Origin: Gammaproteobacteria bacterium | Lineage (GTDB): Bacteria > Pseudomonadota > Gammaproteobacteria > Steroidobacterales > Steroidobacteraceae | Reading direction: 5' to 3' | Assembly (NCBI GenBank): GCA_030040235.1 | Contig: JASHUC010000272.1 | Location: 1 to 8,990 of the forward strand | Length of the DNA: 8,990 bases | Shown: in pieces, positions 1 through 7,060 of the stretch | Position numbering within the stretch: position 1 is the stretch's first letter | Layout of the letters: each line of letters opens with the position of its first letter | The notes under the pieces: model-generated | The model's database searches: none | What the model saw: the letters and a program-made list of their open reading frames with translations, nothing else | What the model was told of the DNA's origin: nothing | Made by a program: the position numbers and the translations under genes

Positions 1-213
1 GCGACGCTGCCCTTCGTGCGTGCGCTCGCAGATCTGGGCTGGGAGGCCGCGATGAAGCGCGACGCACACCTTGCGCGGGGACTCAACGTGCACGAGGGTG
101 AGATCATGCACGAGGCGGTCGCTCGATCTTTGCGGCAAACGGGCCGCGACACGTCTACTATCTACAAGGAAACCGCCCAGGGCGGACTTGCGGTGAACGT
201 CCCGGAGTGCTGA
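1..213 (+). CDS. ald: Alanine dehydrogenase, C-terminal fragment (5' end outside window)
   Basis: The open frame enters from the left edge and ends at TGA 211-213, giving the last 70 residues. The stretch reading [17 protein letters not shown] followed by [15 protein letters not shown] matches the conserved C-terminal end of NAD-dependent alanine dehydrogenases (family: T-LPY/F---LA--GW--A, then GLN--G-I---AVA). The family converts L-alanine, water and NAD+ to pyruvate, ammonia and NADH in the cytoplasm. The Rossmann domain and catalytic residues lie outside the window, so activity cannot be judged. The tail after AVARSL is about 26 residues, which seems somewhat longer than usual from memory. 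The related transhydrogenase alpha subunit PntA is the main alternative, but it continues into membrane segments, whereas this protein stops. The next gene starts 29 bp downstream on the same strand, so co-transcription is likely. Confidence 0.85.
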   Translation, partial: ATLPFVRALADLGWEAAMKRDAHLARGLNVHEGEIMHEAVARSLRQTGRDTSTIYKETAQGGLAVNVPEC

Positions 214-230
214 GGGACCGACCGCAGGGC

Positions 231-239
231 AGGGGAGGA
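231..239 (+). promoter_or_regulatory. Strong Shine-Dalgarno sequence for the epimerase-like gene
   Basis: AGGGGAGGA at 231-239 sits 3 bp before the ATG at 243, with its GGAGG core ending about 4-5 bp from the start codon. It fixes the start at 243 rather than at an in-frame upstream start at 207, which would overlap the ald stop and place twelve residues before the Tat motif. It is the only clear ribosome binding site among the six start codons in the window. Confidence 0.75.
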
Positions 240-242
240 CTG

Positions 243-1358
243 ATGAAGCGACGGCTTTTCCTCGGCTCAGCCGCAGCCGCGCTGTGCGCACCGGCCACGC
301 GCGCGCTGCGCGCCGCACCGCGCCTCAAAATCCTGATCCTGGGTGGCACGCAGTTCATCGGCGTGCATATCACGCAGCTCGCACTCGAGCGGGGTCACCG
401 CGTCACGCTCTTCAACCGCGGCAAGACGCATCCCGGGCTTTTCCCCCAGGTGGAGAAGCTCCGCGGCGACCGCAACGGCCAGCTCGATGCCCTCCGGGGC
501 CGCAGCTGGGATGCGGTGATCGACGACTCCGGATACGTGCCGCGGCACGTGCGCCTGTCGGGGCAGTTGCTCGCGGGGCACGTCGAGCGCTACCTCTACA
601 TCTCTTCGATCTCGGCCTATGCGAGCTTCGCAAAGCCGAACGACGAGAGTTCCCCTCTGGGCACGCTTCAAGACCCGAGCACCGAGCAGGTGACGGGTAC
701 GACCTACGGTCCGCTCAAGGCGCTGTGCGAGAAAGCCGTCGCGGCCGCGTTCCCGCACCAGGCGATCGTGCTGCGACCGGGGTTCGTGGTCGGCCCGGAT
801 GATCCGACCGACCGCTTTACCTACTGGCCGGCGCGCGCGGCGCGAGGCGGTGAGATGCTCGTGCCGGGAACTCCCGCGCAGTGGATTCAATTCATCGATG
901 CCGGGGATCTCGCCCGCTTCACCCTCGATGCCATCGAGCGCAAGCTGACCGGAACGTTCAACATGGTGACGCCGCCCGGGCGGTTCACGATGGGCGAGCT
1001 CGTGGCCGCGAGCATCGCTGCAGCGACCTCGCTCGCGAGACCGAGCCCGCCGCCGAAGGCAGTGTGGGCGAGCCTCGCGTTTCTCGAGGCGCACAAGGCC
1101 GACGAGGACTTCCCGATCTGGGTTGCGCCGGCCGGCGACACGGCGGCCTTTGCCGAGATCAGCGGCGCGCGCGCCCTGCGGGCGGGGCTCAAGATCACCC
1201 CGCTCGGGACCACCGTGCGAGACACGCTTTCCTGGTACCTCGCACAGCCTCAATCGAAGCGCGGGCACCTCGCGGCGGGTCCGACGCCGGAGCGAGAAGC
1301 CGAGCTGCTCAGCGCCTTGAGTGCGAACCACGAGCCTGCCTCTGGGCGCTCGACGTGA
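243..1358 (+). CDS. Tat-exported NAD-dependent epimerase/dehydratase (extended SDR family) protein
   Basis: This 371-residue protein starts with MKRRLFLGSAAAAL, a twin-arginine signal (RR-x-F-L, then a short hydrophobic Ala-rich stretch), so export of a folded, cofactor-bound protein is inferred. Mature-region motifs are those of extended short-chain dehydrogenases: Rossmann glycines GGTQFIG at 34-40, an ISSISAY strand with candidate catalytic Ser at 122-124, and the YxxxK pair Y155/K159 in TYGPLK. RPGFVVGPDDPTDRFTYWP at about 178-196 and the tail PEREAELLSAL are typical of a group usually annotated NAD-dependent epimerase or reductase. The substrate is not known and cannot be read from the sequence. 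A Cys at residue 15 follows Leu, so it is not a convincing lipobox. The start is set by the Shine-Dalgarno sequence at 231-239. The stop overlaps the GTG start of the peptidase gene (GTGA), so the two are probably translationally coupled. Confidence 0.85.
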   Translation: MKRRLFLGSAAAALCAPATRALRAAPRLKILILGGTQFIGVHITQLALERGHRVTLFNRGKTHPGLFPQVEKLRGDRNGQLDALRGRSWDAVIDDSGYVPRHVRLSGQLLAGHVERYLYISSISAYASFAKPNDESSPLGTLQDPSTEQVTGTTYGPLKALCEKAVAAAFPHQAIVLRPGFVVGPDDPTDRFTYWPARAARGGEMLVPGTPAQWIQFIDAGDLARFTLDAIERKLTGTFNMVTPPGRFTMGELVAASIAAATSLARPSPPPKAVWASLAFLEAHKADEDFPIWVAPAGDTAAFAEISGARALRAGLKITPLGTTVRDTLSWYLAQPQSKRGHLAAGPTPEREAELLSALSANHEPASGRST

Positions 1359-3664
1359 GAATCGCGCGCGCAAGCATTGCTGCCCTTCTGTTCACGGCCG
1401 CCGCCGCGGCCCTCGCGACCGCCGCGGGCGCGGCGCCTGACTCCAGCTCTGAAGCGGCGCACACCCTGCTCGGGTTCTCGGCGGAATCCTCGGCCGCCGA
1501 GCTCGCACTCGAGCGGCAGTTCGATGCGGCGCTGAGTCCCGATGACCAACGCGCGTGGCTCAAGCGGCTCTCGGCGGAGCCGAACCAGGTCGGCTCGCCG
1601 CACGACGCCGAGAATGCGCGGACCCTCCTGCAGATGCTGCGCTCGTGGGGCTGGGACACCCGGATCGAGACCTTCTACGTGCTCTATCCCACGCCGAAGA
1701 AGGAGAGTCTCGAGCTCATCGCCCCGAGGAGATTCCGCGCGAGTCTGCACGAGCCGCCCATCCCGGGCGATCCGGTGACGAGCAAGCCGGGCGCACTGCC
1801 GCCCTACAACGTCTATGGCGCGGACGGCGATGTGACGGGCGATCTGGTCTACGTGAACGACGGCATGGACGATGATTACAAAGAGCTCGCACGTCGCGGG
1901 GTGGACGTACGCGGCAAGATCGTCATCGTCCGCTACGGCGGGGGCTGGCGCGGCCTCAAACCCAAGCTCGCCTACGAGCACGGTGCCATCGGCTGCATCA
2001 TCTACTCCGATCCGCACGAGGACGGCTACTCACCCGGGGACACCTATCCCCAAGGTGCGTGGCGGCCGCGCGAGGGAGTGCAGCGCGGTTCGGTCGAGGA
2101 CATGACGCTCTATGCCGGGGATCCACTCACGCCCGGTGTGGGCGCCACGAAGGATGCCAAGCGCCTCGCGATCTCCGAGGCCAAGACGATCCTGAAGATC
2201 CCGGTCGTGCCCATCTCGTACGCAGATGCCGAGCCGCTGCTGGCAGCGCTCGCGGGACCGGTCGCCCCCGCAGCTTGGCGCGGCTCGCTCCCGATCACCT
2301 ATCACCTCGGGCCGGGGCCTGCGAAAGTGCATCTCACGATCCTCTCCAACTGGGGCCTGAAGCCGATCTACGATGTGATCGCGACGCTCAAGGGTGAGGA
2401 ATCTCCCGACGAGTGGGTGATTCGCGGCAACCACCATGATGGCTGGGTGGCGGGGGCATGGGATCCGCTTGCGGGAGCGGTCGCGGAGCTCGATGAGGCC
2501 AAGGCCATCGGCACGCTCGCCAAAAGCGGCTGGCGCCCGAAGCGCACGTTGATCTATGCAAGCTGGGACGGCGAGGAGCCGGGGCTTCTCGGCTCGACGG
2601 AATGGGCCGAGGAGCACGCCGCGGAGCTCAAGAGCAAGGCCGTCCTCTACGTCAACACCGACACCAACACGCGCGGCTTTCTCCAGGCGGGGGGCAGCCA
2701 TTCGTTGCAGCACTTCGTCGATGAGGTCGCCTCCGGCGTCGAGGACCCGGAGACTGGCGTGAGCGTCGAGGCGCGGTTGCGTGCGCGTCTCATGGTGGGC
2801 GGATTCGGCGTGCAAACGGGCGAGCAAGCCGCCGCGGCGGCCACGGCCGCCTCCGGAGCCGACCTGCCGATCGGGGCACTCGGCTCGGGATCGGACTACA
2901 CGCCCTTCCTGCAGCATCTCGGGATTGCGGCCATCGATTTCGCGTACGAAGGGGAAGGCGAGCAGCAGGGCGTCTATCACTCGCTCTATGATTCCTTCGA
3001 TCACTACGTGCGCTTCGGCGATCCGGGCTTTGCGTACGGAGTGGTGATGTCGAAAACGGGCGGCCATCTGATGCTGCGCATGGCGCAGGCGGAGGTACTC
3101 CCGCTGCAGTTCGAAGGCTTCGCAGCCACGGTGGAGCGTTACCGGCAGGAGGTGCACCGCCTTGCCGATGAGCGGCGTCAACGTGCCGAGAAGCTCGCCC
3201 GGCTCCTCGATCAGCACGCTTTCACCCTGGCCTCCGATCCGAGGCATCCGCTGGCGCCGCCGCAGCGCGAGGCGCAGGTGCCCTACCTCGAGTTCGCGCC
3301 GCTCGACAACGCCGTCGCCCGCCTGGAACAGGTCGCAAAGCGCTACGACGATGCCTACGCGAGCATGATCGCAAGCGGGGCGCCGCTCAGCGCCTCCCAT
3401 CGCGATGAGCTCAATGACCTGCTGCGCGGGATGGAGCAGGCTCTGACGGACGCCCGCGGGCTGCCGGGCCGCCCCTGGTACGTGCATCTCATCTATGCGC
3501 CGGGGTCTTTGACGGGCTACGGCGCCAAGACGCTCCCGGGCATACGCGAGGCGATCGAGCAGGACCGCTGGGCCGATGCGAACGAGTACATCGGGCTCAC
3601 GGCGCGCGCACTCGATGCCTACAGCGACCGGCTCGAACGGGCGACGGCGCTGCTGCCGAAGTGA
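1355..3664 (+). CDS. Secreted M28 zinc carboxypeptidase, glutamate carboxypeptidase II/transferrin receptor-like
   Basis: This 769-residue protein is read from GTG 1355, which overlaps the previous stop and directly precedes a Sec signal peptide (MRIARASIAALLF, then Ala-rich, cleavage near residues 25-27). An open frame continues upstream but is only a shadow inside the epimerase-like gene. The domain order matches glutamate carboxypeptidase II: a protease-associated domain inserted at about 115-330, the catalytic domain, and a C-terminal transferrin-receptor-like dimerisation domain from about 605 (with VHLIYAPGSLTGYG and TLPGI). Predicted metal ligands are all present: H360 (NHHDGW), bridging D370 (WDPLAG), E408 (SWDGEEPGLLGS), D436 (NTDT) and H542 (VYHSLYDSFD). 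E407 is the predicted general base. Function is inferred to be removal of C-terminal residues from peptides in the periplasm or outside the cell. Several residues of the human glutamate pocket are changed, so the preferred residue may not be glutamate. No Shine-Dalgarno sequence is visible; translation is probably coupled to the upstream gene. Confidence 0.88.
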   Translation: MRIARASIAALLFTAAAAALATAAGAAPDSSSEAAHTLLGFSAESSAAELALERQFDAALSPDDQRAWLKRLSAEPNQVGSPHDAENARTLLQMLRSWGWDTRIETFYVLYPTPKKESLELIAPRRFRASLHEPPIPGDPVTSKPGALPPYNVYGADGDVTGDLVYVNDGMDDDYKELARRGVDVRGKIVIVRYGGGWRGLKPKLAYEHGAIGCIIYSDPHEDGYSPGDTYPQGAWRPREGVQRGSVEDMTLYAGDPLTPGVGATKDAKRLAISEAKTILKIPVVPISYADAEPLLAALAGPVAPAAWRGSLPITYHLGPGPAKVHLTILSNWGLKPIYDVIATLKGEESPDEWVIRGNHHDGWVAGAWDPLAGAVAELDEAKAIGTLAKSGWRPKRTLIYASWDGEEPGLLGSTEWAEEHAAELKSKAVLYVNTDTNTRGFLQAGGSHSLQHFVDEVASGVEDPETGVSVEARLRARLMVGGFGVQTGEQAAAAATAASGADLPIGALGSGSDYTPFLQHLGIAAIDFAYEGEGEQQGVYHSLYDSFDHYVRFGDPGFAYGVVMSKTGGHLMLRMAQAEVLPLQFEGFAATVERYRQEVHRLADERRQRAEKLARLLDQHAFTLASDPRHPLAPPQREAQVPYLEFAPLDNAVARLEQVAKRYDDAYASMIASGAPLSASHRDELNDLLRGMEQALTDARGLPGRPWYVHLIYAPGSLTGYGAKTLPGIREAIEQDRWADANEYIGLTARALDAYSDRLERATALLPK

Positions 3665-3669
3665 GCCGG
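3628..3669. repeat. Inverted repeat spanning the peptidase stop codon
   Basis: CCGGCTC at 3628-3634 is the exact reverse complement of GAGCCGG at 3663-3669. Inside lies a second small stem, CGGC 3645-3648 with GCCG 3655-3658. The right arm begins in the stop codon and fills most of the 8-bp gap to the end of hutH. There is no T tract on either strand, so it is not a classical intrinsic terminator. It might be a stabilising hairpin or a chance GC-rich match. Confidence 0.25.
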
Positions 3670-3672
3670 ACT

Positions 3673-5190
3673 TCAGGCGAAGATATCGGGCAGAAACGTC
3701 CTGAAGCGCCGCGCCGCGACGAGCGCTCGGGCCGATTCGATGTCCGGATGGAAGAACCGGTCGCGCTCGTAGCGCGGCACAGCCTGGCGAATGATCCCGA
3801 GTGCCTGCTCGAGCGCGGGGGAGCTCCTGAGGGGGCGGTGAAATTCGATGCCCTGGGCGGCCGCGAGCAGCTCAATGGCGCTGACCCCGGCCGTGTTGCG
3901 CGCCATCTCCCCGAGCCGCCGCGCGCCGTGCGCCGACATGCTCACGTGGTCTTCCTGGTTCGCCGAGGTCGGAATGCTGTCCACGCTCGCGGGATGTGCG
4001 AGGAGCTTGTTCTCGGAGACGAGCGAGGCGGCCGTCACCTGCGCAACCATGAAGCCGGAGTTGAGGCCGCTTCCCTCGACCAGAAAGGCGGGCAGTCCGC
4101 TCATTTTCGGATCGACCAGCACCGCGATGCGCCGCTCGGACATCGAGCCGATCTCGGTGATCGCGACCGCAAGCGCATCGGCCGCAAGCGCGATCGGTTC
4201 GGCGTGAAAGTTGCCGCCCGAGAGTACCTCGCCGTCCGCGGTGAACACGAGCGGATTGTCCGTTGCGGCATTCGCCTCCACCTCGAGGGTGCGTCCGGCC
4301 TGCCAGAGCGTCTCGAGGCATGCGCCCATCACCTGCGGCTGGCAGCGCAGCGAGTACGGGTCCTGCACCTTGGCGCAGGCGCGGTGCGACTCGCGAATGG
4401 CGCTTCCGGCCAGCAGCGCACGGTACACGGCGGCGATGCGCTCCTGCCCCGGGTGGCCGCGCGCGGCGTGGATGCGCGCATCGAAGGGGGCATCGCTGCC
4501 TTTCAGCGCATCGACCGACATCGCCCCTGCGACCACCGCCGCCTCGAATGCGCCTTCGGCGGCCATCAGGCCGTGCAGAGCGAGTGCGGTGGACACCTGC
4601 GTGCCATTGAGCAGCGCGAGCCCTTCCTTCGGCTCGAGCCTCAGGGGCGCCGCGCCGATCGCCTCGAGCACTTCGGCGGCGGGTCTCTCGTGGCCGGCCA
4701 TGCGGATACGACCCACCCCGATCATCGCGGCCGCGAGATGCGCGAGCGGCGCCAGATCGCCGGATGCGCCCACCGAGCCCTGTGACGGGATGCAGGGATA
4801 GGCCTCGCGCTCGAGCAGCCTCGCGAGCAGCTCGATGAGCTCGAGGCGCACGCCCGAATGGCCGCGCGCGAGGCTCACGATCTTGAGCAGCAGAATCGAG
4901 CGCACCACCGCGTCGGGCAGCAGCGCTCCGGTGCCGGCCGCATGCGAGAGCACGAGGTTGTGCTGCAGATCGGTGAGGTGCTCGGGCGAGACGCGCGTCT
5001 GAGCGAGCAGCCCGAAGCCGGTGTTGATTCCATAGACCGGCTCATCCTGGGCGAGGATCTTGCCGACCACGCGGTGCGCCGCCGCGATGCGCTGCCGGGT
5101 CTCGCCGGTGAGCTCGATCGTCGCCGGCCCAGCGGCTGCCTCGCGAAGCCGCGCGAGCGGAACGCGGTCGCCGGTCAGGCGGATTCTCAT
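3673..5190 (-). CDS. hutH: Histidine ammonia-lyase (histidase)
   Basis: This cytoplasmic enzyme deaminates L-histidine to trans-urocanate and ammonia, the first step of histidine utilisation. The protein has 505 residues, close to the usual family length of about 510. The tripeptide that cyclises to the MIO electrophile is A142-S143-G144 in [15 protein letters not shown]. Other expected active-site residues are Y53 ([10 protein letters not shown]) and H83 (LSHAAGTG). The family segments [27 protein letters not shown] and [11 protein letters not shown] also occur. The start ATG (5190-5188, encoding [10 protein letters not shown]) overlaps the hutU stop as ATGA. A frame extending further upstream lies inside hutU and is rejected. 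There is no Shine-Dalgarno sequence before it, so translational coupling to hutU is inferred. The gene ends 8 bp from the end of the convergent peptidase gene. Confidence 0.97.
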   Translation of the reverse strand: MRIRLTGDRVPLARLREAAAGPATIELTGETRQRIAAAHRVVGKILAQDEPVYGINTGFGLLAQTRVSPEHLTDLQHNLVLSHAAGTGALLPDAVVRSILLLKIVSLARGHSGVRLELIELLARLLEREAYPCIPSQGSVGASGDLAPLAHLAAAMIGVGRIRMAGHERPAAEVLEAIGAAPLRLEPKEGLALLNGTQVSTALALHGLMAAEGAFEAAVVAGAMSVDALKGSDAPFDARIHAARGHPGQERIAAVYRALLAGSAIRESHRACAKVQDPYSLRCQPQVMGACLETLWQAGRTLEVEANAATDNPLVFTADGEVLSGGNFHAEPIALAADALAVAITEIGSMSERRIAVLVDPKMSGLPAFLVEGSGLNSGFMVAQVTAASLVSENKLLAHPASVDSIPTSANQEDHVSMSAHGARRLGEMARNTAGVSAIELLAAAQGIEFHRPLRSSPALEQALGIIRQAVPRYERDRFFHPDIESARALVAARRFRTFLPDIFA

Positions 5191-6863
5191 TTGAGCATCG
5201 GAAGGTCGAGGTTGTGCTCGCGTGCGCAGGCGATCGCCTGCTCGTAGCCCGCATCGGCGTGGCGCATGACACCCGAGGCCGGATCGTTCCACAGCACCCG
5301 CTCGATGCGCCGCGCGGCCGCGGGCGTGCCGTCGCAGACGATGACGAGGCCAGCGTGCTGGGAGTAGCCCATGCCGACCCCGCCGCCGTGGTGAATCGAG
5401 ACCCAGGTGGCGCCGCTCGCCGTGTTGAGCAGGGCATTGAGCAGCGGCCAGTCGGCTACGGCATCCGATCCGTCGCGCATCGCTTCGGTCTCGCGGTTGG
5501 GGCTCGCGACCGATCCCGAATCGAGGTGATCGCGGCCGATCACGACCGGCGCTTGAAGCTCACCGCGCGCGACCATCTCGTTGAAGGCGAGCCCGAGCCG
5601 GTGCCGATCGCCGAGTCCCACCCAGCAGATGCGCGCGGGCAGTCCTTGAAAGTGCACGCGCTCGCGCGCGAGGTCGAGCCAGTGATGCAGGTGCCGGTCA
5701 CCGGGGATGAGCTCCTTCACCTTCGCATCGGTGCGATAGATGTCCTCGGGCTCACCCGAGAGCGCCGCCCAGCGGAACGGGCCGACGCCGCGGCAGAACA
5801 GCGGCCGGATGTAGGCGGGCACGAAGCCGGGAAACGCAAAGGCATCCTCCACGCCCTCATCGCGCGCGACCTGGCGGATGTTGTTCCCGTAGTCGAATAC
5901 CGGAATGCCCTGGCGGTGGAACTCGAGCATCGCCCGCACGTGCTGCGCCATGGAGCGGCGCGCTGCCGCGGCCACCTCGCGCGGGTTCTCCTCCCGCCGG
6001 CGGTCCCACGCATCGAGCGTCCAGCCGCCCGGAAGGTAGCCGTTCACCGGATCGTGGGCCGAGGTTTGATCGGTCACTGCATCGGGCCGCACGCCCCGGC
6101 GCAGCAGCTCCGGCAGGATCTCACAGGCGTTGCCGAGCAGACCGACCGATACGGGCCGCCGGGCGCGGCATGCCTCGGTCATCCGCCCCAGCGCATCATC
6201 GAGCGAGCTCGCCTGCACATCGAGATAGCGGGTCTCCAGGCGCTTGGCGATGCGCTCGGGACGGCACTCGATCGCGAGCAGCGAGGCTCCGGCGAGCGTT
6301 GCGGCGAGCGGTTGCGCGCCGCCCATGCCGCCCAGTCCGGCCGTCAGAATCCAGCGGCCCGAGAGATCCCCGCCAAAGTGCTGGCGGCCCATCTCGACGA
6401 AGGTCTCGTACGTGCCCTGCACGATGCCCTGGCTGCCGATATAGATCCAGGACCCCGCCGTCATCTGACCGAACATCATGAGCCCCTTGCGGTCGAGCTC
6501 GTTGAAGTGCTCCCAGTTCGCCCAGTGCGCGACGAGATTGGAATTCGCGATGAGCACGCGCGGTGCATCGGGATGCGTGCGAAACACCCCGACCGGCTTG
6601 CCGGACTGTATGAGGAGTGTCTCATCTTCCCCGAGCCGCTCGAGCGTCTCGACGATGCGATCGAAGCACGCCCAGTTGCGTGCCGCGCGTCCGATCCCGC
6701 CGTACACGACCAGATCGGCCGGGCGCTCGCCGACCTCGGGGTCGAGGTTGTTCATCAGCATGCGCAGCGGCGCTTCCGTGAGCCAGCTGCGTGCCCGGAG
6801 CGTGGTCCCTCGTGGGGCGCGCACCATGCGCGGGGAGCCCGCGCGGGGAGTGGCGGCAGTCAT
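5187..6863 (-). CDS. hutU: Urocanate hydratase (urocanase)
   Basis: This cytoplasmic NAD+-dependent lyase hydrates urocanate to 4-imidazolone-5-propionate, the second step of histidine breakdown. The protein has 558 residues, very close to the Pseudomonas enzyme (about 557), and is highly similar throughout. NAD-binding [10 protein letters not shown] is at 176-185. C413 in ARICWVGLG corresponds to the essential Cys410 of the Pseudomonas protein, and D445 in [11 protein letters not shown] to the catalytic Asp. [11 protein letters not shown] (323-333) and [15 protein letters not shown] (491-505) are family signatures. The ATG at 6863-6861 is chosen because the N-terminus ([22 protein letters not shown] from about residue 15) then aligns with the family. 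No Shine-Dalgarno sequence precedes it. It is the first gene of a two-gene unit with hutH and diverges from the aminotransferase gene across 197 bp. Confidence 0.97.
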   Translation of the reverse strand: MTAATPRAGSPRMVRAPRGTTLRARSWLTEAPLRMLMNNLDPEVGERPADLVVYGGIGRAARNWACFDRIVETLERLGEDETLLIQSGKPVGVFRTHPDAPRVLIANSNLVAHWANWEHFNELDRKGLMMFGQMTAGSWIYIGSQGIVQGTYETFVEMGRQHFGGDLSGRWILTAGLGGMGGAQPLAATLAGASLLAIECRPERIAKRLETRYLDVQASSLDDALGRMTEACRARRPVSVGLLGNACEILPELLRRGVRPDAVTDQTSAHDPVNGYLPGGWTLDAWDRRREENPREVAAAARRSMAQHVRAMLEFHRQGIPVFDYGNNIRQVARDEGVEDAFAFPGFVPAYIRPLFCRGVGPFRWAALSGEPEDIYRTDAKVKELIPGDRHLHHWLDLARERVHFQGLPARICWVGLGDRHRLGLAFNEMVARGELQAPVVIGRDHLDSGSVASPNRETEAMRDGSDAVADWPLLNALLNTASGATWVSIHHGGGVGMGYSQHAGLVIVCDGTPAAARRIERVLWNDPASGVMRHADAGYEQAIACAREHNLDLPMLK

Positions 6864-6869
6864 GGGATC

Positions 6870-6898
6870 ACGCTACTGCCGAGTCAGGATGAGGTCAA
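6870..6898 (-). promoter_or_regulatory. Candidate hutU promoter
   Basis: On the minus strand TTGACC (6898-6893, five of six bases of the sigma-70 -35 consensus) is followed after 17 bp by TAGCGT (6875-6870). That hexamer matches only three of six bases of the -10 consensus, but keeps the key TA and final T. The hexamer ends 6 bp before the hutU ATG, so transcription would start at or next to the first codon. The spacing is ideal and the -10 match is weak, so this is tentative. Confidence 0.4.
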
Positions 6899-7047
6899 AC
6901 GCGCATCGCTCGCAGGCGTCGCGCGTGGCACCGGCGCGAACGGCGTCCTCCGCGAATCCGTGTACGGGGGCCGACCTTCCGGAGCAATAAGCGTGCCCCT
7001 GGGGTCTCCCCGGAGGCGCGAGTCAGCGCCGCCGGACGCGATTACCC

Positions 7048-7053
7048 TATAAT
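7048..7053 (+). promoter_or_regulatory. Consensus -10 element for the aminotransferase operon, leaderless type
   Basis: TATAAT is a perfect sigma-70 -10 hexamer inside a local A/T island (ATTACCCTATAATTACA) in otherwise very GC-rich DNA. It ends 7 bp before the ATG at 7061, which would put the transcription start on or next to the A of the ATG. No -35 hexamer is recognisable 16-18 bp upstream (the sequence there is AGCGCC-like) and there is no extended TGn motif, so an activator may be needed. No Shine-Dalgarno sequence precedes the ATG, consistent with a leaderless message. Confidence 0.6.
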
Positions 7054-7060
7054 TACACGC

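Larger units (their letters stand above)
6864..7060. promoter_or_regulatory. Divergent promoter region between hutU and the branched-chain aminotransferase gene
   Basis: This 197-bp non-coding stretch separates two divergent ATG codons and must hold both promoters. It contains a consensus TATAAT for the plus strand at 7048-7053 and a TTGACC / TAGCGT pair for the minus strand at 6898-6870. It also has an 8-bp direct repeat CGAGTCAG (6880-6887 and 7019-7026), an alternating CCCC-T-GGGG-TCT-CCCC block at 6996-7011, and a small inverted repeat CCGT-GT-ACGG at 6958-6967. I do not see the A/T-rich palindrome expected for a classical HutC operator. Which regulators act here is unknown. Confidence 0.7.

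Noticed and set aside
243..300. Lipoprotein signal in the epimerase-like protein (Cys at residue 15)
   Set aside because: The residue before Cys is Leu, which does not fit a lipobox. The RR motif and Ala-rich stretch fit an ordinary Tat signal better.
881..1354. Upstream extension of the peptidase reading frame
   Set aside because: This part lies inside the epimerase-like gene in another frame and would precede a clean signal peptide. GTG 1355 with the GTGA overlap is the better start.
2030..3487. Minus-strand open frame of about 485 codons opposite the peptidase gene
   Set aside because: It is a shadow of the M28 peptidase, which has all catalytic residues on the plus strand. The antisense product shows no motif.
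3661..4785. Plus-strand open frame of about 374 codons opposite hutH
   Set aside because: It is antisense to an unmistakable histidase, has no recognisable domain and an Arg/His-rich composition.
5214..7052. Plus-strand open frame of about 612 codons opposite hutU
   Set aside because: It is fully antisense to a clear urocanase gene. Its translation is Arg/Ala/His-rich with no family motif, as expected from codon bias in GC-rich DNA.
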